From assembly GCA_029964075.1 (NCBI GenBank), contig CM057149.1, positions 35,050,900 through 35,114,899 of the forward strand: a DNA stretch of 64,000 nt. Reading direction: 5' to 3'. The position numbers and the translations under genes are program-made. Positions 56,764-64,000 of this stretch are shown here, in pieces. The notes under the pieces were generated by a model. The model was not told where the DNA came from and searched no databases. It saw only the letters and a list, made by a program, of their open reading frames with translations. Within the stretch, counting starts at the first letter, position 1. Each line of letters begins with the position of its first letter. Source of the DNA: Patiria pectinifera. Taxonomy: Eukaryota > Echinodermata > Asteroidea > Valvatida > Asterinidae.

Positions 56764-57709
56764 TGCCGGTGTCGTGCCAAAAACCGTCCGGTGCCAAATA
56801 GTGTCCGCTGAGCATGCGCAGTAGGCGCCAGACACTATTTGGCATGTAGTACATGCCAAATAGTGTCCGGTGCCAAATAGTGTCCGGGCGCCGTCGATCG
56901 AGCGAGAACAAGGGCGCACACAGTTACGTCCTGCCGGACAGTATTAAGCTGGAAAAATCGGACAGTATTTTGCAAGGGGAATCGGACAATATTTGGCAGG
57001 GCGGGGCCCCCGGACAGTATTTGTTGGCAGGAAAAATCGGACAATACTCAGTGGCGGGGAATCAGACAATATTTGGCAGGGGGAATCGGACAGTATTTAG
57101 CAGGAAAAATCGGACATTTTAGCAGGAAAAATCGGACAGTATTTGACAGGAAAAATTGGACAGTATTTGGCAGGGGGGAATCGGACAATATTTGGCAGGA
57201 GGAATCGGACAGCTTGGCAGGAAAAATCGGACAATTTTTGGCAGGAAAAATCGGACAGTGTTAGGTGGGAGCATGGGAGAAACCGTTAAATATAACGTTG
57301 GTTATATAATGCTACACACAGCACATACTACTACACACACTTCACACGTCGTTAGGCCTACGTACCTACTGCATGCCAAACAGGTGAACTGACGCGAAAA
57401 AAACACACAAACATTTTGCACAAATATAATGTTTAAACTATTAGGGAAACCAAGTCAAATAGTTATCACAGATAACAAGGAAAACGTTAAAACAGATTGT
57501 AAAAAGCAAATTCAGGTGAAAAGAGATCTTTTCTATACGATGTATTGACAGCTCGACAAGGCACGCAATAGGATGCACGCTAAGCGCGGACACTATTTGG
57601 CAAGCGTCCGTAAACAACGTGACGTCATAGACGCATGACCAATCAGATCGCATTATGCTAATTAGCGGACACTATTTGGCACCGGACGGTTTTTGGCACG
57701 ACACCGGCA
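56764..57709. mobile_element. TIR element with perfect 46-bp ends and internal minisatellite
   Basis: Both ends are the same 46-bp sequence inverted (tgccggtgtcgtgccaaaaa ... aaatagtgtccgct). The motif ccaaatagtgtccg recurs several times inside the left half and once near 57590. The middle (56930-57265) is a tandem repeat. No transposase and no clear target duplication (left flank cacgccgg, right flank gtcaacaa). Confidence 0.8.
56930..57265 (+). repeat. Minisatellite of about 24 bp
   Basis: About thirteen imperfect units of ggaaaaatcggacagtatttggcag, varying as gggg-aatcggacaatatttggcagg. It yields short repetitive ORFs that are not genes. Confidence 0.85.
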
Positions 57710-59340
57710 GTCAACAATCGGAAGCAAGCCCGTCAGTTTTTGAGAGTTCTGTGGTCTGCTTGTCTTTTCTTCTGCTTTCTTCTGGGCATCTCGTATGATT
57801 TCTGTCGATTTTATATTTGTAACTTCTTATGGGCGAGTCTGAAATGGCAAATTTCATCCATGATTGTTTCCTGTGGAAACTACTCATGCTACAAGTTGCT
57901 AGATGTGGTGAAATCAGCGCAGCGCCCTCTTACATTTTCTGACGTCCTTGCCAGAGCGTTTTACCCAGGTGAATTCACTGATGAAATTTGACTTAGGCCT
58001 TTTTCAGTGAAATTTCAGGCAAAAGTTTTGTTCTATATTTATAAAACTTGCAAGGCACGAGGGGCGAAAAATTGAAGTGCGCCGAGTAGAAGGGCCGCAC
58101 TAGGACATCAAATTTCATCAAGCTAGTTTCCGTTCATAATTCATGAGTTTATACAATTTACAAAGTTGGCAGCGAAATGATTTAGGCGCGAGTTTTATGC
58201 GTCTTGAACACCCCCAGAGTTTCTAAGCATACTTTATCGGGCGAGTAAAAAAACCGAGACCCAGATGTCGGGACCATTGTTTTAGTGAAGTTCTAAATGC
58301 AACACTTTCAAAATCTAGGATATGAAAGCCCAATTCATAAGCTTTTTAGTACAAGAATCATTCAAATCACTTATGTACTTTTCAAGTTATGGAATTTTGA
58401 ACACAACTACCGTTTTGAAGTTCTGTCCACCGATCACGCAAAAGGTGTGCGTTCTTTCAGCAAAGCGAAACACAAATCCCCATGCTCTCACTGGTCGCTG
58501 CCTTTTTGCCTCGTGTTGCAGTTCTTGGTCCCATAGCTTTTTAATTTTAGCAACAAGTGTGACAGACCGCCAATAATAATTGTCTAATGTGCAACTAATC
58601 CTAGCAGGCTTCGGTCTGATGTGAACTGCATTATTTTGTCTCTCATTTTTCCTTATCTTTTTGAGTCTCTCTCTCCCTCTATATATCTTCTTTTTTTAAA
58701 GGAAAAAAAAGGGGGCGGGGAACGCACCCCCACGCCACCCCGGTCTATGGTATACGTTTGCATAAACTTGTTTAAATATACCACTCAAATTTTGTTTTGT
58801 TCTTAACAGTAAAAACATGCTTGCAGTAAAACCTCAGAATTCCCGATTTCAAAAAGAATTCTGTAAAAATCCACACAAGTAGAAATTGTTTAAAACAAAA
58901 TCCTGAAATCGGTTCAAGTCTGCTTTGGCCACACAATGAAGCTTAAAAGCTCAGCGCATTTACAAAACTGTGCATGTGATGGGGATGTATCTCACATGGT
59001 GTTAGGTGTAAGGTTCGACTTAAATGGTAGTCCGTAAGCCGAATGCTAGTCAAATCAGCAACGGGCCTGGCGAGTAGAAAAATACACAAATTGGGATACA
59101 GCAAAGATGAGAGGAAACACAAATCACTGAATTCTGAAGGCAAATCTGTATCAAATTTTGTCTAATTTTATTAACTGTTTGGGTTAAAAGATTAGATATT
59201 TTCATGAAAAACAGTGACAAGATTGTCTCAGGATACACGTTATACATGTCTGCACATTGTTTATGTGACACTTTATCAAAGAAAAACATGCGGACTGGTA
59301 AAAATGTCTACTGGTTTCATAGTTAAGTCTACTTCAGTAT
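57710..59340. other. Intergenic; no gene recognised
   Basis: Contains the 58050-58100 relative of the gtgcgccac motif, an A/G run near 58695-58715 and otherwise AT-rich unique-looking sequence. The pre-insertion stop codon of the Tigger-like ORF probably lies at 59338-59336 (see the CDS at 60225-61953). Confidence 0.45.
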
Positions 59341-59348
59341 ACCGGCTG

Positions 59349-60261
59349 CAGAGTTGTGATGACTCGAGTCAATGACTCGACTTGAGTCCAACTCGAGTCA
59401 CAATTTTTGGTGACTCGACTCGACTCGAGTCCCTAAGATAAAATGACTCGACTCGACTAGAGTCACTGCAAGCAAATGACTCGACTCGACTCAAGTCATT
59501 CATCAGAAGGCTCAACTCAACTCCAACGAAGGCTAATAAGACTCAAGTCCCAAAAATAAAAGCACAAGTTTGCGAAAAGTATTTGCAATGACTTCTGGTG
59601 CAAAATGTATGCTCACTTTGATTTGCGAATTAGTCATGTATTAATATACAACGTGTCACAGACTCCCACCTCGTGGTTCTAGAACGCACACAATACTATC
59701 CAGGAACCAGATTTTTCGCTTTATCAAATTAGGTTTGCCCTTCACCAACGTATCAACATTGTTTACTCAGTGTGTTACCTCTCGATTGAAAGTTGAAAAA
59801 AATCACTCGGTTGGGACTCGAACCCACGACCTCCTGCTTTCTATTGCAGATGTCTTACCACTCGACTGAGATAACGGGATCGGTTGGCTGGTTCGAATCT
59901 GATGTACATAGCAGTGGGTACCGCATAAACTATTATAAGATGGAATTTTGCCCTTCACCGACGTATAAACGCAAGAGAGGCAAACCTAATTTGATTTATA
60001 TCACCCTGACGCAAAATTCCATCTTAGAATAGATTTTTCGCTGTTTCATCATTGGCTTTTAGGCGATTTCTTATAAAGCTCTTGGATTCGAACGCTGGCT
60101 AAACTTATGGCCTCCTTTTATAAATTGTGGTATATGGTGTTCAAATATTCGTGACTCGAATTGACTCGAGCTAAATATTTGACTCGACTCGACTCGACCT
60201 TTCAACCTAATGACTCGACTCGAGTCACTTCTTTAAAATGACTCGACTCGTTACAACTCTG
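59349..60261. mobile_element. hAT-type element rich in GACTCGAGTC palindromes
   Basis: 913 bp flanked by the exact 8-bp duplication accggctg (59341-59348; 60262-60269). Ends are inverted: cagagttgtgatgactcgag and actcgactcgttacaactctg. The subterminal regions are packed with actcgactcg and cgagtc. The interior has a reverse tRNA-like segment (59814-59880) and an inverted pair (aaattaggtttgcccttcac / gaggcaaacctaattt). The 8-bp duplication and CAGAG end fit hAT. No transposase ORF. It inserted at the very end of the Tigger-like coding region. Confidence 0.88.
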
Positions 60262-61953
60262 ACCGGCTGGCAAGTGAAAAAAGTTAAGGTCGAACCCTGG
60301 CCATGTGAACTTGAAAGGGGAAAGTTTCTGGGTCCCAGCTGTTGAGTGCTTGCAAGAGTCTGTGATCCATAGGTTTTCTGTGTTGCCTTGTCTTTTCGAA
60401 CGAGACCAATGACTTGGTCTATGTCACTGAGTGCATCTAGCATTCCCTCAGTGTGATCATTCTGCAGTGCAAAGTCTTGCAACTTGTCCAGGTGTAGCAT
60501 GGCCTCTGCGATGGAGACAGTAGGGCGGGGGGTTCGGGATTCATAATCATCTTCAACATTGTTAACTTCTGCTACGCTGGAGGACACTGCACCTAGGATG
60601 GCATCATCGGAGAGCCCCGTGGTGCATCGAACATCTGCGTCAACTGCGGCGTAAGATTTGAGCGTTGTTTCCCACGGAATATATATCCCGGCTTCTCTTA
60701 GTTGATCAAAGAGGTCCTTGTCTTCAGTGGCGGTTTTGATGTCAGCATCAGGCTTGGCTGATTTGATTTTAAGGACTCTTAAGGTAGTGGTCTTCTTTCT
60801 CTCAAACCCAGCAAGTTTAAAGCAGTGGGAGATGGTAGTTTCCTTGACCATCTTCCAGGATTTCTTGAGGAGAATCATAGCATCCAGCACGGTGGGGTTG
60901 TACTTCTCCTTCCTCTCTACTGCTGCAAGGAACGATGTGATGAGTAGGCGGCGGTAGTGCGTTTTCAGGTTTCGAATGATACCTTGTCCCATAGGCTGGA
61001 AATTGGCAGTTGTAAGGGGGGAACGGAAGACCAGAGTTACGCTCTTCAAACCAGTGATGTGGGGATGTGCGGGACAGCTGTTGATGATTATGGCGATCTT
61101 TCGGTTTTTCTTTTGGTACAGTTCGTCGACGTTACGAGCCCAAGCTTCAAAGATGTCGGATGTCATCCATGCTGTTTTGTTCGCCTCATACTGCATCGGT
61201 AGCGACTTCAAGTTAGCCAAACAAGGTGGCTTCTTTCTGTTGCCAATGACAAGCAGGGGCAGTTTCTCGCTTCCGTCCATGTTGGCACACACCATGACAG
61301 TCAGGCGTTCTTCACTTCCCTCACCGCCACTGCAGGTCTTCCCCTTGGATGTGAGCAAGCAGTCAGGAAGAAGGCGGTAAAAAATGCCGGTCTCATCGGC
61401 ATTAAAAATGTCCGACGATTTGTAGGCTGCCAGGCGTGTACGTAGGTCAGTTATCGACCAATCTTTCACCATTTGATGGACTCGTTGTTGGACTGGTTGT
61501 AAATGTAATAGTTCCTCAGCATTTGAGGTAGCAACCACTTGGAAGGAGACGTTGTTTTGTGCTTGGAAATGATCCAACCATCCATCACTGAATGTGAAGT
61601 CACGATGGCCCAACTTCTTGGCAACAGATTTTGCCTTTTCTTCTAAGATCTGCCTGGTCACAAGAATGTTCCTGGCATGTGCAGCCTTGCACCACATCAG
61701 GACAGCATCTTCCACCTGTCTTGCCCGAATCGCACCTTGGCTTTGGAACTGCACCATCAACATCTCCTTTTTCTCCATGATTCCAATCAGTTCCGATACG
61801 GAAATTCCCCATTCCGCAGCGATGTCGGTTATGTTTTTCGTGCCGCAGTTTTCAACTTCTTTGATAAGTTTGACTTTATCGTCAATTAGCAAGGTGTCCA
61901 ACTTACTGGCCGTTTTCCCCGCCGTCGCTGATTTGGCACCTGTAGTCTTACCC
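60225..61953 (-). CDS. pogo/Tigger-like (CENP-B-type) transposase-derived protein, catalytic residues lost
   Basis: About 575 codons uninterrupted. An N-terminal helix-turn-helix (about residues 30-62, TDIAAEWGISVSEL) precedes a CENP-B-type second DNA-binding domain (about 80-145, ending WLDHFQAQNNVSF) and a DDE_1 domain. The first acidic residue is present (FNADETGIFYR, D191). The second motif reads IIINSCPAHP, with Asn where family members have Asp. The third reads FQPMGQGIIRNLKTHYRR, with Gly where Asp is usual. An acidic C-terminal region follows. There is no ATG at the frame start; a good acceptor (gatatttctcag) at 61965-61954 suggests a missing upstream exon. The last 12-13 codons are supplied by the hAT insertion. 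It is either a dead transposase with an open frame or a domesticated DNA-binding protein. Confidence 0.85.
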
Positions 61954-61967
61954 CTGAGAAATATCAA

Positions 61968-62512
61968 TGTAAAAGGATGCCTTGTTTAAAGTTTTAAAAA
62001 AGAATTAAGTGCTGTATCCTCAAATATTGCTGTGCAAACACATGTCCACTGCACTAAGCGAACGACTGGGTCTGATTGGACAGTGGTAGCAAAATCAGAA
62101 TCCAGGCGCGCGGCACCCTCAAACGTCTCCAATGAAATCACATGGCCCCGCAAAGAGCCAGAAATAGGCTGTGATTGACCTGCCGGTGTGCAGGCTACCA
62201 TTGGGCCAGCAGCAGCGATCAGGCCAACTTGAAAGCCAAGATTTGTTGTGATTCAGGCAGGTTATTGCAAACTGTCCAATTGCAATGGCAGCATGCACAG
62301 TGTCCCAGTTAGCCATGCCCTCAGACAACCCAATGGAGTTTTTGTAAACTAATTTTTTTTGTCTCAGATTTTTAGCGTTCCGCTTTTTCGCAAGCTGCGT
62401 TGACGTGATTATGCAATAGGTCAATTCTGGTTAAAAGTAAAACGGGAGTCCTTTCACAAATCCAGTCACAAGTAACAGAGGAGTCCTATTGTCACAATTC
62501 ATTAAATAGCAT
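61968..62512. other. Upstream of the Tigger-like exon; no exon recognised
   Basis: If the acceptor at 61954 is used, a first coding exon should lie here or beyond the minisatellite. I did not find a convincing one. No TIR for a Tigger element recognised. Confidence 0.4.
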
Positions 62513-64000
62513 GTGACTTGTCTGAAGGACTTGTGGTTGACTTGTGATTGACTTGTGATTGACTTGTGACTGACTTGTGATTGACTTGTGACTGACTTGT
62601 GATTGACTTTTGATTGACTTTTGATTGACTTGTGAGGGCCTTGTGAGGGACTTGTGAGGGACTTGTGAGGGACTTGTGAGGGACTTGTGAGGGACTTGTG
62701 ATGGACTTGTGAGGGTCTTGTGATGGACTTGTAAGGGACTTGTAATGGACTTGTGAGGCACTTGTAATGGACTTGTGAGGGTCTTGTGAGGGACTTGTGA
62801 GGGACTTGTAAGGGACTTGTGAGGGACTTGTAATGGTCTTGTGAGGCACTTGTGAGGGTCTTGTGAGGGACTTGTGAGGGTCTTGTGGTGGACTTGTAAT
62901 GGACTTATGAGGGACTTGTAATGGACTTGTGAGGGTCTTGTGAGGGACTTGTAATGGACTTGTGAGGCACTTGTGATGGACTTGTGACTGACTTTTGATT
63001 GACTTGTGAGGGACTTGTGAGGGACTTGTGAGGGTCTTGTGATGGACTTGTAATGGACTTGTGAGGCACTTGTAATGGACTTGTGAGGGTCTTGTGAGGG
63101 ACTTGTAAAGAACTTGTGATGCACTTGTGATGGACTTGTGACTGACTTTTGATTGACTTGTGAAGCACTTGTAATGGACTTGTGAGGGTCTTGTGAGGGA
63201 CTTGTAATGGACTTGTGAGGCACTTGCAATGGACTTGTGAGGGTCTTGTGAGGGACTTGTAAAGAACTTGTGAGGGACTTGTGAGGGACTTGTGACTGAC
63301 TTTTGATTGACTTGTGAGGGACTTGTAGGGACTTGTGAGTGGCTTAGGATGGACTTGTGACAGACTTGTGAGGAAATTATGAAGAAATTGTGAGAGACTT
63401 GGTAGGGACTTGTGAGGGAATTGTGATGGACTTGTGCGGGACTTGTGCGGGACTTGTGAGGGACTTGTAAGGGACTTGCAAGGGACTTGTGAGGGACTTG
63501 TGAGGGACTTGTAAGGGACTTGCAAGGGACTTGTGATGGACTTGTGAAGGAATTGTGATGGACTTGAAGGGACTTGTAAGGGACTTGTAAGGGACTTGTG
63601 AGGGACTTGTGAGGGACTTGTAAGGGACTTGCAAGGGACTTGTGAGGGACTTGTGAGGGACTTGTGAGTGCATTGTGAGTGGCTGAGGAAGGACTTGTGA
63701 TGAACTTGTGAGGGACTTGTGAGGGACTTGTAAGGGACTTGTGAGTGGCTTAGGAAGGACTTGTGACGGACTTGTGAGGGAATTATGAAGAAATTGTGAG
63801 AGACTTGGAAGGGACTTGTGAAGGAATGGTGATGGACTTGTGTGGGACTTGTGAAGAACTTGTGAGGGACTTGTGAGGGACTTGTAAGGGACTTGCAAGG
63901 GACTTGTGAGGGACTTGTGAGTGCATTGTGAGTGGCTGAGGGAGGACTTGGGATGAACTTGTGAGGGAATTGTGAGGGACTGGTAAGGGACTTGTGAGGG
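62513..64000. repeat. 12-bp minisatellite reaching the right edge
   Basis: Over 100 imperfect copies of gacttgtgaggg with 10-14-bp variants (gacttgtgattg near 62540-62620; gacttgtaaggg, gtcttgtgaggg and gacttgtaatgg further right). Because most units are 12 bp, all frames stay open for hundreds of bases, on the minus strand as PSQVPHKSLTS-type repeats. The array is not closed within the window. Confidence 0.95.

Noticed and set aside
62492-63898. Long minus-strand ORFs of 173-245 codons
   Set aside because: They are translations of a 12-bp minisatellite in different frames, with no domain and no frame preference.

Overview
Eukaryotic, repeat-dense genomic DNA with spliced genes. Multi-exon genes with GT-AG introns, nested Ty3/gypsy elements, tRNA-derived SINEs, many short terminal-inverted-repeat (TIR) elements and long G/C homopolymers suggest a marine deuterostome invertebrate. 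An echinoderm is my best guess, but nothing here identifies the species.

Layout. 1-11096 is a minus-strand Ty3/gypsy retrotransposon whose gag gene is split by a second, younger Ty3/gypsy element (4103-9161; identical 120-bp LTRs, 5-bp target duplication). The older element's pol runs off the left edge of the window. 11097-31600 has no convincing host gene. It holds a small cluster of tRNA-Asp-derived pseudogenes (12.1-12.8 kb), several short TIR elements, and a 6.8-kb fold-back structure (18542-25360) whose arms contain two kinds of tandem repeat.

31638-41878 (+) and 54644-47675 (-) are two tail-to-tail copies of an eight-exon ADP-ribosylglycohydrolase gene. Exons 2-7 have the same lengths in both copies, and the metal-binding motifs are kept in both. 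The 3' ends (exons 7-8 and intron 7) are much more alike than the 5' exons, which suggests recent gene conversion. Copy B has a frameshift that shortens its hydrophilic tail. The introns differ mainly by insertions: a 9-bp-TSD TIR element, TTAA-flanked and hAT-type MITEs, SINEs and a long palindrome. In several cases the other copy, or a sister repeat, provides the empty site.

54.9-64 kb contains a 946-bp element with perfect 46-bp TIRs around an internal minisatellite, a hAT-type insertion, a pogo/Tigger-like (CENP-B-type) transposase ORF that has lost two of three catalytic acidic residues and whose stop codon was displaced by the hAT insertion, and a 12-bp minisatellite reaching the right edge.

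The only plausible functional host genes are the two ADP-ribosylglycohydrolase paralogues and possibly the Tigger-like protein. The rest is mobile-element and repeat sequence.
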